NCBI GenBank assembly: GCA_019683805.1
Contig: JADGHQ010000015.1
Coordinates: 1-42,985, forward strand
Reading direction: 5' to 3'
Source: Thermoleophilaceae bacterium
GTDB taxonomy: Bacteria; Actinomycetota; Thermoleophilia; Solirubrobacterales; Thermoleophilaceae
DNA length: 42,985 bases
Below, piece by piece: positions 18,424 through 27,471 of the stretch (its first letter is position 1; every line of letters starts with the position of its first letter). Both the position numbers and the translations under genes were made by a program. The notes beneath the pieces were generated by a model. It worked only from the letters and a program-made list of their open reading frames with translations, was not told where the DNA came from and made no database searches.

Positions 18424-18424
<1 letters not shown>
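17609..18424 (-). CDS. prmC: Release factor glutamine methyltransferase
   Basis: The 271-residue methyltransferase modifies the glutamine of the GGQ motif in release factors. The helical N-terminal domain ([20 protein letters not shown], then [10 protein letters not shown]) is followed by the SAM-binding fold, with [11 protein letters not shown] and [13 protein letters not shown] (121-133). The catalytic motif, normally NPPY, is Asn186-Leu-Pro-Tyr189 (ANLPYVG) here. It starts at the last base of the prfA stop (TGATG), so it is directly coupled to its substrate gene. Confidence 0.95.
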
Positions 18425-19479
<1,055 letters not shown>

Positions 19480-19524
19480 TTCGAGCGGGAGGTTAGCCGC
19501 GCGCAGACGCCGGGCGCTGGCGCG

Positions 19525-20586
19525 TCACGCCACGACTTCCATGCCGACCCGGTCCTCGTCGGAGGCGTCGAGCGGGTCCTCGACGGCGAGCACGGCCTCG
19601 AGCGCCGCGATCGCCACGGCGAGCTGGTCGAGGTCGGGCTCCCGCGTGGTGAGCTTCTGGAGCTGCATCCCGGGCCACATGAGGATCTGCGCCCAGCGCC
19701 TCTGCCGGTTGCGGCCGAAGAGCTTGATCACCTCGAACGCGAGGCCCGCGACGAGCGGGATGCCGATCACGCGCGAGGCGAAGAGCCAGTACCACGCCGG
19801 GGTGCCGAGCGGCGCGAACACGAAGAAGGCCACGATCATCACGATCAGCAGGAAGCTGGTGCCGCAGCGCGGGTGCAGCCGCGAGAAGCGCTGCGCGTTC
19901 TCGGGCGTGAGCTCGACGCCGGCCTCGTAGCAGGAGATCGTCTTGTGCTCGGCGCCGTGGTACTCGAACACGCGCTGCAGGTCCTTCAGCCGCGAGATCA
20001 GCCAGAGGTAGAGCAGGAAGATCGAGATGCGGATCAGCTTCTCGACGACCACGAAGACGACCGCGCTGGGCAGCGCGTCCTTGAACAGGCTGGTGAGGCC
20101 CGCCGGGAGGATGAAGAAGAGCGCGATCGCGAACAGCACAGAGAAGAGCACCGTGCCCGCCCACGCGCCCCTGCCGATCTCCTCCTCGCCCGCCTCCTCG
20201 GGCACCTGGGCGTTGGCGGAGATGCCGAGCGCGCGGAAGCCGATCTTGAGCGACTCGCCGAGGGCCGCCACGCCGCGCACGACCGGCAGGCGGAGCAGTC
20301 GGTGGCGCTTGGTCCAGGAGACGAGCGGCTCCGAGACGATCTCGATCTCGCCGAGCGTCCCCTCCGGCGCGCCCTCGGGCACGGGCCTGCGGACCGCCAC
20401 CGCCCAGGTCGAGATGCCGCGCATCATCACGCCCTCGAGCACCGCCTGACCGCCCACGGGCAGGTCGCGCGGGGCGCTGAGCCCGTCCGGGCCCTGGGCG
20501 CCGACGCCGTTCGCCGGCGCCGGCGCGGCCGCCGGCCCGGCGGCCTCCGAGCCGTCCGAAGCTGCGGTCTGGGCGGCCTCGCTCAT
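19525..20586 (-). CDS. DUF1385 (YqhQ-like) membrane protein
   Basis: The 353-residue protein matches the DUF1385 family. It has GGQAVLEGVMMRGISTWAVA near the N-terminus, about four central membrane helices, FEYHGAEHKTISCYEAGVEL, and FSRLHPRCGTSFLLIVMIVA. The N-terminal 40 residues are a low-complexity Ala/Gly/Pro tail. The His, Glu and Cys residues of the EYHGAEHK and HPRCG motifs suggest a metal-linked enzyme in the membrane, but its reaction is unknown. The family is commonly encoded next to rpmE and prfA, as here. Confidence 0.9.
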   Translation of the reverse strand: MSEAAQTAASDGSEAAGPAAAPAPANGVGAQGPDGLSAPRDLPVGGQAVLEGVMMRGISTWAVAVRRPVPEGAPEGTLGEIEIVSEPLVSWTKRHRLLRLPVVRGVAALGESLKIGFRALGISANAQVPEEAGEEEIGRGAWAGTVLFSVLFAIALFFILPAGLTSLFKDALPSAVVFVVVEKLIRISIFLLYLWLISRLKDLQRVFEYHGAEHKTISCYEAGVELTPENAQRFSRLHPRCGTSFLLIVMIVAFFVFAPLGTPAWYWLFASRVIGIPLVAGLAFEVIKLFGRNRQRRWAQILMWPGMQLQKLTTREPDLDQLAVAIAALEAVLAVEDPLDASDEDRVGMEVVA

Positions 20587-20636
20587 GCCCCCATGCTAAC
20601 GGCGGCCGGGCGGCTTCCAACGGGCACCGGCTGTGC

Positions 20637-20777
20637 TCACTTCTCCGTGCGCCTGCGCTTCTCGATGCGCTCCGCCACCTTCAGCCCCACGATCAGGAGC
20701 AGCACGGGACCGAGGTAGATCGGGAGCGTCACAAGCACGTGTCCGGCGTGCGCGAGCGGCAGCAGCAGGCCGAGCAT
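20637..20777 (-). CDS. 46-residue single-helix membrane protein
   Basis: A small gene starts at the ATG at 20777, two bases after the stop of the large membrane protein at 20780, so it is probably translated by coupling. The product, MLGLLLPLAHAGHVLVTLPI followed by YLGPVLLLIVGLKVAERIEK and RRRTEK, has a hydrophobic helix and a basic, charged tail, suggesting a small inner-membrane protein with the tail inside. The HAGH motif near the start may bind metal. I know no named family for it. Confidence 0.6.
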   Translation of the reverse strand: MLGLLLPLAHAGHVLVTLPIYLGPVLLLIVGLKVAERIEKRRRTEK

Positions 20778-20779
20778 CG

Positions 20780-22195
20780 TCAGCGGTTCGCAGCCGAGAG
20801 GAGCCACAGGCCGAGACTCGTGAAGCCGATCATCACCACCAGCATCCAGTATTGCGAGCGTGTGGCCTCGCGCACGCGACTGTAGATCGCGATCGCGCGG
20901 TCGTGGGCGAGCACGAGGCCCGCCACGTGGCCGAGCACGAGCGCCGCCACCTGCACGTACCAGATGCCCGTGGCCGTCATCCAGCCGTAGTCGATCGCGA
21001 CATCCGCCGTGCCGAAGATGTCGGAGCCGTGCCCGAGCGGATCGGAGGCGAGGTAGGCGATCGCCTGGCCCTGGTAGGCGAGCAGCGAGAAGTAGTGCGC
21101 GAGCGCGTAGGCGAACGCGATCGGAACGAGCGAGTGGGCGAAGCGGCGGCTGAGCTCGCGCGTGTCGTGACCGACGCCCACCGAGCTCATGCCGCGCACG
21201 CCGAGCCGGTAGAAGCCGGAGACCGCCAGGATGCAGACCACGAGCCCGACGCTGAAGCCGAGCTCGAGCGCGGCCGACGGGCCCAGGCCCAGGTCGCCGA
21301 AGAAGCCCGTGAGGTGCGGCTCGAGCGAGCGCCACAGCGGCCCGCCCGAGAGGCCGTCGAAGGTCGTGGAGCCGAGCGCGACGAGCAGCAGCGCGACCGT
21401 GCCCGGGACCGCGTCGAGCTGCGGCGCCCCGGCGAGTGGCGGGCGCAGGTAGAGCGCGCCGTCCGCGCGCCGCTCCAGCACCGAGAGCCGCGACAGGATG
21501 CCGAACCAGACGCCGAAGGCGTCCCCGTGGCGGCTCCAGGCCTCCACGCCGTAGAGCCCCATGCCGACGAGCTGCACGAGCGCGTAGCCGAGCGCGAGCA
21601 GCGCGAGCGTGCTCGGGTCGTCGCGGCTCACGTAGCAGAGCTCGAGCCAGGCGAAGCCGAGCAGTCCCGCCGCGGCGGGCCAGCGCCCCAGCCGCGCCGG
21701 GTAGGGAAGCGCGTCCGCCTCGCTCGTGCCGATCGTGCGCGCGGCGACCCAGGACGCCGCGCGGCCCACGGCGAGCCACGGGTTGAACGCCCGGAACACG
21801 TCCCCGAAGAGCACGCTGAGGACCGCGAGCCCCACCCAGAAGTGGACGTAGACGAACGTGGGCGCGAAGTTCGCGGTGGCGGTCTGGGTGCCCGCGAGGC
21901 CCGCGTAGACGACGAGCGCGAACAGCCCGACGCCGATCGCGCCGCAGAGCGCGTCGAGCGCACGCGGGATCCGGAACAGGCGCCGCGCGGCGGGCCGCTC
22001 GAGCCGTGGCCTGGGCCAGAGGGTGGCGAGCGCCATGAACGACGCGATCAGCACCGCGGAGGCGGCCCAGCCGAACAGCCACGTCGGGATCGGCAGGTCC
22101 GCGCGGCCGACGAGCCCATGCGCGGACGCCACCGCGGGAGCGGCGAGCGCCCCCAGGGCGCCCGCCGCCGCCGCGACCGAGAGCCGCCGGCGCAT
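20780..22195 (-). CDS. Large polytopic membrane protein (fenitrothion hydrolase-like annotation)
   Basis: The 471-residue protein has a signal-like N-terminus ending VASAHGLVGRADLPIPTWLF, about ten membrane helices, and conserved-looking loops such as FVYVHFWVGLAVLSVLFGDV and FRAFNPWLAVGRA. Homologues in actinobacteria are, from memory, often labelled fenitrothion hydrolase, a name I would not trust for function here. Histidines such as those in VHFW and LAHYFSLLAYQGQAIAY lie in or near helices and may bind metal or heme. Its start overlaps the cupredoxin-like gene's stop (TGATG), implying a joint function with that protein. Confidence 0.7.
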   Translation of the reverse strand: MRRRLSVAAAAGALGALAAPAVASAHGLVGRADLPIPTWLFGWAASAVLIASFMALATLWPRPRLERPAARRLFRIPRALDALCGAIGVGLFALVVYAGLAGTQTATANFAPTFVYVHFWVGLAVLSVLFGDVFRAFNPWLAVGRAASWVAARTIGTSEADALPYPARLGRWPAAAGLLGFAWLELCYVSRDDPSTLALLALGYALVQLVGMGLYGVEAWSRHGDAFGVWFGILSRLSVLERRADGALYLRPPLAGAPQLDAVPGTVALLLVALGSTTFDGLSGGPLWRSLEPHLTGFFGDLGLGPSAALELGFSVGLVVCILAVSGFYRLGVRGMSSVGVGHDTRELSRRFAHSLVPIAFAYALAHYFSLLAYQGQAIAYLASDPLGHGSDIFGTADVAIDYGWMTATGIWYVQVAALVLGHVAGLVLAHDRAIAIYSRVREATRSQYWMLVVMIGFTSLGLWLLSAANR

Positions 22196-22629
22196 CAGTC
22201 TCGAACCTCGAGCTCGGCGATCTGCTCACCGCGCGACTCGAGCTCGATGTCGAAGATCCCGTCGATCTTCGCCGGGAACGAGAAGCTCACCGAGCCCCCC
22301 GCCTCCACGTCCCTGTGCAGGTCGTACCCGTGGACGTGGACCTCGTCCGCGGTGTCCGAGACCACCTTGAAGCGGACCCGATCGCCCTTCCTCGCCTCGA
22401 TCCTCTGCACGCCGCCGACGGGCTTCGCGTCCTTCACCCGGATCACCTGGACCGCGGGCCGCGGCGGCTCCGCGCTGCCGCCGGAGCCGCCCGTCGTCGT
22501 GGTGGCCGCGGCGCTCGAGGGCCCCGTTCGATTGTTGTCGTCGCCGCCCGAGGAGGCGATCACGAACGCCACGACGATCGCGACCACCCCGACGGCGATG
22601 ATGGCAAGGCGCTTGCCCTGCTGGCTCAT
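22195..22629 (-). CDS. Membrane-anchored cupredoxin-like protein
   Basis: The 144-residue protein has one N-terminal helix (about 8-26), a low-complexity Ser/Ala/Thr/Gly linker (36-52) and a C-terminal cupredoxin-like beta domain (about 58-144). GGAGGTGACGA precedes the ATG at 22629, a strong ribosome site. HVHGYDLHRDVEAGGSVSFS resembles the plastocyanin/EfeO-type fold. No Cys and no C-terminal His-x-Met ligand set are visible, so a type 1 copper centre is unlikely. Histidines at 98, 100 and 105 could bind another metal, or the fold may be structural. It probably sits outside the membrane and partners the next gene. Confidence 0.75.
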   Translation of the reverse strand: MSQQGKRLAIIAVGVVAIVVAFVIASSGGDDNNRTGPSSAAATTTTGGSGGSAEPPRPAVQVIRVKDAKPVGGVQRIEARKGDRVRFKVVSDTADEVHVHGYDLHRDVEAGGSVSFSFPAKIDGIFDIELESRGEQIAELEVRD

Positions 22630-22679
22630 TTCGTCACCTCCGAAGTCGTTCGGGGCGCGGCCCAGCGCCGCGCCCGGGA

Positions 22680-23273
22680 TCAGCGACCGGAGGCCGTGGG
22701 AGGAGCGCGGCCGGCGCAGCAGAGCGCAAGCGGCGCGAGCCGGAGAGCGGAGAACGTGCGCGGGCGTGGGAGCGGCGGCGCCTCGACCCCGCGCGGGAGC
22801 GCGCGCACCTGGCGGGCGGCGGCGGCGATGACCGTCGCGGCCCCGCGGAGCAGCAGCGCCACGACCGCGCCGACCGCGAGCGCGAGCGGCAGGGCGACCC
22901 ACCCCCCGTGGCCGACGACGCCGGCAATCCCCGCCGGGTGGCCGGCCTCGAACGTCCCCTCGAGCCACTCCTGGAGCGCGTACAGCGCCACGAGCGCCGT
23001 GCTCGCGAACGCCCAGCAGTGACCGAAGCCCCGCGGCGCGTCGGACGCGTCGCTGCGGCGCGGGCGGGTGAGGCGCCAACCGAACTCGGCCAGCGCGAGC
23101 GCGAGCGCGCCGCCCACGGTGGGGGTGAGCAGGCTCAGGTACGCGTGACCCTGGACCGTGAGCGCCCTGGCGGCCTCGCCCTCATAGCCGAGCAGGTAGC
23201 GCAGCTGGTGCACGACCATCGCGCCCGTGAGCACGAGCGCCGCCGCCCGCAGTCTCCAGACGAGAGAGCGCAC
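22680..23273 (-). CDS. Uncharacterised membrane protein
   Basis: A 197-residue protein starts at the GTG at 23273 and has four to five hydrophobic segments, including VWRLRAAALVLTGAMVVHQL, the region LTPTVGGALALALAEF, CWAFASTALVALYALQEWLE and ALPLALAVGAVVALLLRGAA. The C-terminal 45 residues are Arg/Pro-rich. I do not recognise a family. It lies between the CARDB-like secreted protein (10 bp gap) and the cupredoxin-like gene (50 bp gap), so it probably belongs to the same envelope unit. Confidence 0.7.
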   Translation of the reverse strand: MRSLVWRLRAAALVLTGAMVVHQLRYLLGYEGEAARALTVQGHAYLSLLTPTVGGALALALAEFGWRLTRPRRSDASDAPRGFGHCWAFASTALVALYALQEWLEGTFEAGHPAGIAGVVGHGGWVALPLALAVGAVVALLLRGAATVIAAAARQVRALPRGVEAPPLPRPRTFSALRLAPLALCCAGRAPPTASGR

Positions 23274-23282
23274 ACGCCGATT

Positions 23283-24032
23283 CTAGGGACGAGACGAGCC
23301 CGCCGGACAGCCGTTCGCGAACCGGTTGTCGAGCTCGTCCGCCTCCGCGACCGCGCGATCGGGGTCGGCGGCGGCGACCACCACTCGCCGGCAGGAGGGT
23401 CCCGTGAAGGCGAGGACCGCGCTCGCGCCCGGGGGCAGCAGGTCGACGCCCCTCTCGTCGAGCTCGGCGCCGTCCACGATGAGCTCGACGCGCGGCCTCC
23501 TCGCCGCTGCGCGGCCGCTGTTGCGGAGGGTCACCGAGTACGCCACCGAGCCCCGGAGCTCGCCCGGGCGCGCGACGATCGCGACGATCTCGAGGTTCGG
23601 CAGCGCCCCCGCCTGGGAGCAGACCGGCGAGCGGCGCTTCGCCTCCGCGAGCGCTCGGCCGCTCGCGTCGAGCCAGCGGAAGCGCACCACGACCCTGTAG
23701 CGGCCGCCTTCGCGCAGCCGGCTCACGCGCTGCGTGTAGTTGAACGCGCGCACCCCCGGGCGCGACTCCCGCCACGCCCTCAGCTGCGGGATGTCCACGC
23801 GCGCGAAGCCGCCGGCGCCGAGCTTCTGGAGCACGGTGAAGCGCATCTCCATGCGCGCCGTTCCGGGCACGGCCCGCATCCGGCCGGCGAAGTCCGCGTA
23901 GCGCGCCTCCGCGTCCTCGGAGGTGTGGCAGCCGGCGAGCCTCACGGACGCAGGGGCTGCCGCAGCGGCGGGCGCCGCGGAGAGCCCTACCGCTGCGGCG
24001 ACGGCGACGACGATTCCTGGTCTCGGTGCCAT
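23283..24032 (-). CDS. Secreted protein with CARDB-like domain
   Basis: The 249-residue protein has a clear signal peptide (GIVVAVAAAVGLSAAPAAAA). Cysteines lie at about 35, 142, 219 and 246. The C-terminal half (about 140-245) has the CARDB pattern of an Ig-like fold: LRNSGRAAARRPRVELIVDG, then LPPGASAVLAF and AVAEADELDNRFANGCP. Such domains are usually adhesion or spacer modules of exported proteins. The N-terminal half is not recognised. It heads the envelope gene group that separates rpmE from the DUF1385-prfA genes. Confidence 0.75.
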   Translation of the reverse strand: MAPRPGIVVAVAAAVGLSAAPAAAAAPASVRLAGCHTSEDAEARYADFAGRMRAVPGTARMEMRFTVLQKLGAGGFARVDIPQLRAWRESRPGVRAFNYTQRVSRLREGGRYRVVVRFRWLDASGRALAEAKRRSPVCSQAGALPNLEIVAIVARPGELRGSVAYSVTLRNSGRAAARRPRVELIVDGAELDERGVDLLPPGASAVLAFTGPSCRRVVVAAADPDRAVAEADELDNRFANGCPAGSSRP

Positions 24033-24086
24033 GGCCCAGTCAGAACAGCCACCCGGCCCCGAAGTTGCGCTTGGAGAGGGCGCCCG

Positions 24087-24293
24087 CTAGCGGCGGCGCT
24101 TCGCGGCGCGCCGGCGGAAGCGCTCCACCCGGCCGCCGGTGTCGACGAGCTTCTGGCGCCCCGTGTAGAACGGATGGCAGTTCGAGCAGATCTCGACGTG
24201 CAGCTCGGGCTTCGTGGAGCGCGTCGTGAACTCGTTGCCGCAGGTGCAGCGGACGTGCGACTCGACGTACTCGGGATGGATCTCGGTCTTCAT
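24087..24293 (-). CDS. rpmE: Ribosomal protein L31, zinc-binding type
   Basis: The 68-residue protein starts at the ATG at 24293 ([20 protein letters not shown]). It is bacterial L31 with the zinc ligands Cys16, Cys18, Cys36 and Cys39 (CTCG and CSNC), so it is the zinc-replete form. [20 protein letters not shown] is the family C-terminal motif, followed by a basic tail. Its promoter probably lies just upstream in the divergent gap with the HD-GYP gene, where TAGACT (24302-24307, minus strand) is a possible -10. Confidence 0.97.
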   Translation of the reverse strand: MKTEIHPEYVESHVRCTCGNEFTTRSTKPELHVEICSNCHPFYTGRQKLVDTGGRVERFRRRAAKRRR

Positions 24294-24411
24294 CGCAGTC
24301 GAGTCTAGCGGCGGGTGGCGAGGCAGCGCTTGGCCCTCCAAGGCCCGGCCGGGCGTTCGCACAAGTCCTCTCAAGATTCCCGGCGCGTTGACGATCTCGC
24401 AACTGGAGCCG

Positions 24412-25809
24412 ATGGCGCGCACGGCACCCCCCAAGCATCCCTTCCTCCCGCACCTGATCCCTGCATACGTGGGCGTCCTCTGCACGGCGGCGGTAACGCT
24501 GGCCGTGCTCGCGCCGCACGCCGAGATCGGTCGCCGGCCCGTCCTCTTCGCGCTGCTAGGGGCCTTTGCGTTGACGCTCAACGTCGTGCCGATCGACCTG
24601 TTCGAGCGCGGCAAGACCTCGCCCGCGGGCATCCCGCTGCTTGCGGTCGCCTACCTGTTCGGCGCGCCCGGCGCCGCCGCCTGCGAGGCCGCGATGGCGG
24701 CGGTGACGGTCCTGCGCGGCGGCGGCCCGCTGCGGGCGCTCCACGACTTCGGCTCCCTCAGCCTGGTGGCGGCGTCGGCAGCCGGGGTGATGCAGGCGCT
24801 GCCGGGCGAGAGCCGCACGGAGATCGTGGTCGCGGCCGGCGCCGGGGGGATGGTCTACTACCTCGCGAACTCCGCCGCGCTCGGGGCGATCTGGCTGCTC
24901 GACGAGGGCGTCAACCCGCTCGTCGCATGGCGTGAGCGGATGGCCTGGCTGTGGCCGCACCAGCTTGCCTGCGGCCTCCTGGCCGGCGGGCTCGTGATCT
25001 CGATCAACGCGATCGGGAGCTGGGCGGTCGCCGCGTTCGCGCTGCCCGTCTTCATGCTCTGGGTGGCGCAGAAGCAGTACCTCGACCACTCGCGCGAGAG
25101 CGCCCGCACGCTGCGCAAGCAGGCGCAGGCGCTCGAGGAAGCGAACGCCGAGCTGCGCGAGGCGCTCGCCCAGAACGAGGCGCTGATCGAGAACCTGCAC
25201 CGCTCGTACCTCTCGACGATCGAGTCGCTCGCGCGCACGATCGAGGCGAAGGACCCCTACACGGGCGGGCACACCGAGCGCGTCGCCGACCTCTCGCTGA
25301 TGCTTGCGCGCGAGCTCGGCTTCAACGCCGAGGAGCTCCGCGCGGTGCAGGTCGGAGCGATCATCCACGACATCGGGAAGATCGGCATCCCCGACCAGAT
25401 CCTGCTGAAGCCGGGCCCGCTCACCGACGAGGAGGCGGCCGAGATGCGCAGGCACCCGGAGATCTCGACCTACATCCTGGCCGAGCTCGAGCTTCCCAAG
25501 ATCGTCAAGGCGATGGTGCGCCACCACCACGAGCGCTACGACGGCGACGGCTACCCGGACGGGCTCGCGGGCGAGGACATCCCACTCGCGGCGCGGATCC
25601 TGACCGTGGCCGACGCCCTCGACGCGATGATCAGCGATCGGCCGTACCGTGCCGCGCTGTCGCTCTCGGAGGCGCGCGCGGAGATCGAGCGCAACGCCGG
25701 CTCCCAGTTCTGCCCGCGTGTGGTCGAGGCGCTGGGACGCTGCCTCGAGCGCGACCCGGGCCTGCTGCAGCTCCCGTCGGGGACGCTCGCGCCCGAGCCG
25801 GCGAGCTAG
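24412..25809 (+). CDS. Membrane-anchored HD-GYP domain protein
   Basis: The 465-residue protein starts at the ATG at 24412, which has TGGAG upstream. About seven helices fill the first 220 residues (a MASE-like sensor region), followed by a coiled coil (about 223-265) and an HD-GYP phosphodiesterase domain. The HD pair is His319-Asp320 in [14 protein letters not shown], and the GYP motif is at 380-382 in [14 protein letters not shown]. All metal ligands appear intact, so it probably degrades cyclic di-GMP or a related dinucleotide in response to a membrane signal. It converges on the MFS gene with overlapping stop codons (CTAG). Confidence 0.93.
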   Translation: MARTAPPKHPFLPHLIPAYVGVLCTAAVTLAVLAPHAEIGRRPVLFALLGAFALTLNVVPIDLFERGKTSPAGIPLLAVAYLFGAPGAAACEAAMAAVTVLRGGGPLRALHDFGSLSLVAASAAGVMQALPGESRTEIVVAAGAGGMVYYLANSAALGAIWLLDEGVNPLVAWRERMAWLWPHQLACGLLAGGLVISINAIGSWAVAAFALPVFMLWVAQKQYLDHSRESARTLRKQAQALEEANAELREALAQNEALIENLHRSYLSTIESLARTIEAKDPYTGGHTERVADLSLMLARELGFNAEELRAVQVGAIIHDIGKIGIPDQILLKPGPLTDEEAAEMRRHPEISTYILAELELPKIVKAMVRHHHERYDGDGYPDGLAGEDIPLAARILTVADALDAMISDRPYRAALSLSEARAEIERNAGSQFCPRVVEALGRCLERDPGLLQLPSGTLAPEPAS

Positions 25810-27065
25810 CCGGCGACCGCCGCCGTCGCCGTCGGCGCGCGGCCGCAGCCCGCCGGGCACTCCGAGAACGCGCCGCGCAGCGCGATGCTCGACGCCGCCC
25901 ACACGAGCGCGACCGCCGCGCCCGCCGCGATCAGCAGCGCGCGCGGCCCGAGCAGAGAGGCGACCGTCCCGCCGCAGACGAACGAGACGGTGAACGCGCC
26001 GGCCACGAGCGAGCTCCGCACCCCGAGCACGCGCCCGAGCACGGAGTCGTCGACCGTGGTCTGGATCAGCAGCGAGTCGGAGACCATTGCCGCGCCGTTG
26101 CTGAGGCCTGAGGCGAGGAAGGCGGCGACGGCGAGCCAGAAGACCGGGGCGGCGCCCGCGCCCGCGATCGAGAGCCCCATCGAGAGCAGCCCGGCCAGGT
26201 ACCACCGCTTCATGCCCGCGGGCGAGCAGCGGCCGCCGGCGAGCAGCGACCCGGCGACGATCCCGAGCCCGGACGCCGTGACGAGCGCGGAGTAGCCCGC
26301 GCCGCCGGCGTGGAAGGAGGACTTCGCGAGCAGCAGCTCGCCGACGTTGACGGCCCCGACGCAGAGCACGGTCGCGGCCGAGCCGAGCAGCAGCGTGCGG
26401 ACAGCGGGTGTCCGCCGGGGCGCGGCGCCGCCCTCGCGCGCCTGGGGGAGCTGGGTGGGGCGGCGGCCGGCGGGGCGCCGGCCGCGCGGCGCGGCGGCGC
26501 CGAAGTCGGTCCCCGCGAGCACGGCGGCGGAGACGGCGAACGTGAGGCCGTTCGCGAGCATCAGCGCCGACGGGCTCACGACCAGCAGGGCGACCGCCGC
26601 GAGCGCGGGGCCGAGCGTGTTGCCTGCGTCCGAGATCGCGCTGAAGAGGGAGGTCGCCGCGGGCAGGCGCTCGCGCCCCACCATCCCGGGCAGCGCGGCG
26701 AGCGCGGCGGGCTTGAAGAGCGCCGTGCCCGCGCCGGCGGCGAGCGCGAGCGCGAGCGTGGCGGCGAAGCCGTCGACGAAGGTGAGGGCTGCGAAGCAGC
26801 CGGCGCGCAGCGTGTCCGCCGCGACCGCGCAGGCGCGGCGCGACCAGCGGTCCGCGGCGGCGCCGGCGAGAGGCCCGAGCAGCGTCGCGGGCAGGAAGTC
26901 GGCGAGCAGGATCAGCGTGATCGCCCACGGCGAGCGGAAGCGCTCGTAGGCGAGCAGGACGAGGCCGACGTATGCGGCCCCCGTGCCGAGCGAGGACTGG
27001 GCGTGGGCGGCGAGGAAGCGGCGCGCCCGGGCGTCCCCGCGCAGCAGCGCGAGCGAGCCGCTCAT
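25806..27065 (-). CDS. MFS exporter (EntS/MFS_3 type)
   Basis: The 419-residue protein has about 12 membrane helices in two halves and a cytoplasmic Pro/Arg-rich loop in the middle (about 195-220). The motif LLGPLAGAAADRWSRRAC is the MFS motif A between helices 2 and 3. GRVLGVRSSLVAGAFTVSF is its counterpart in the second half. It resembles the EntS-like MFS_3 group of drug or siderophore exporters; substrate unknown. The C-terminus has two cysteines (ECPAGCG). Its ATG at 27065 overlaps the stop of a short upstream ORF with a stronger ribosome site. Confidence 0.88.
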   Translation of the reverse strand: MSGSLALLRGDARARRFLAAHAQSSLGTGAAYVGLVLLAYERFRSPWAITLILLADFLPATLLGPLAGAAADRWSRRACAVAADTLRAGCFAALTFVDGFAATLALALAAGAGTALFKPAALAALPGMVGRERLPAATSLFSAISDAGNTLGPALAAVALLVVSPSALMLANGLTFAVSAAVLAGTDFGAAAPRGRRPAGRRPTQLPQAREGGAAPRRTPAVRTLLLGSAATVLCVGAVNVGELLLAKSSFHAGGAGYSALVTASGLGIVAGSLLAGGRCSPAGMKRWYLAGLLSMGLSIAGAGAAPVFWLAVAAFLASGLSNGAAMVSDSLLIQTTVDDSVLGRVLGVRSSLVAGAFTVSFVCGGTVASLLGPRALLIAAGAAVALVWAASSIALRGAFSECPAGCGRAPTATAAVAG

Positions 27066-27175
27066 GCGGCCGCCCCCGCGGCGGAAGGGGCCGGCGCCGG
27101 CACCTCCGGGCGACCAGCGGCCCGGAGATGCCGGCGAGAGTCGTGCGAATCAACCCCAGGAGACGCGCAAGGCAT
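27062..27175 (-). CDS. 37-codon upstream ORF coupled to the MFS gene
   Basis: On the minus strand GGAGGAGG-TGG-ATG gives a very strong Shine-Dalgarno before an ATG at 27175. The ORF MPCASPGVDSHDSRRHLRAA and 17 further residues ends at a TGA that overlaps the MFS ATG (ATGA). The MFS start itself has only a weak G-rich site, so ribosomes may reach it by re-initiation after this peptide. The peptide is Pro/Ala-rich at the end, with no known family, and may act only as a leader. Chance cannot be excluded. Confidence 0.45.
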   Translation of the reverse strand: MPCASPGVDSHDSRRHLRAAGRPEVPAPAPSAAGAAA

Positions 27176-27471
27176 CCACCTCCTCCGTGTCTGCGTCGAT
27201 GTCGCGGCAAGCGCGGGGCTTACTCGGGCCCCGCGTGGCCAGGACGGCCACCGGACGAACGTCCACGACGCCCGGCCCGCGCCGAAGCCCGCGCCGCTCT
27301 CCGGCATGCGGAGAGCGGCCCGATCGCCGCTGCGGGCCGCGCGGAGGCACACGGCTCGAGGCCGGGCATGGCGCGCACGCCACCGAACATTCGTCCAGAT
27401 GAGCACGGTGACGCTCAAGTTACGGATCAGGCCGGGCGGAATGCAAGGGCCCGGTCGAGCGGGGGCGCCTC
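27176..27471. other. Gap between gpsA and the MFS leader with stem-loops
   Basis: About 300 bp contain no convincing gene. A perfect 11-bp stem, GCCGCTCTCCG/CGGAGAGCGGC, with a 5-nt loop occupies 27293-27319. An 8-bp stem GCGGCCCG/CGGGCCGC (27315-27340) overlaps its base, so only one of the two can form at a time. GGACGAACGTCC at 27253-27264 is a near-palindrome. These may end the gpsA transcript or shape the MFS leader RNA. No T-run follows either hairpin on the minus strand. Confidence 0.45.

Noticed and set aside
22195-22629. Type 1 copper protein
   Set aside because: The cupredoxin-like fold lacks Cys and the C-terminal His/Met ligands, so an electron-transfer copper site is not supported.
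27376-27394. SOS-box-like CGAACATTCGTCC before the MFS gene
   Set aside because: The half sites are CGAAC and TTCG only two bases apart; the 4-base spacing and GTTCG half site of a LexA box are missing.
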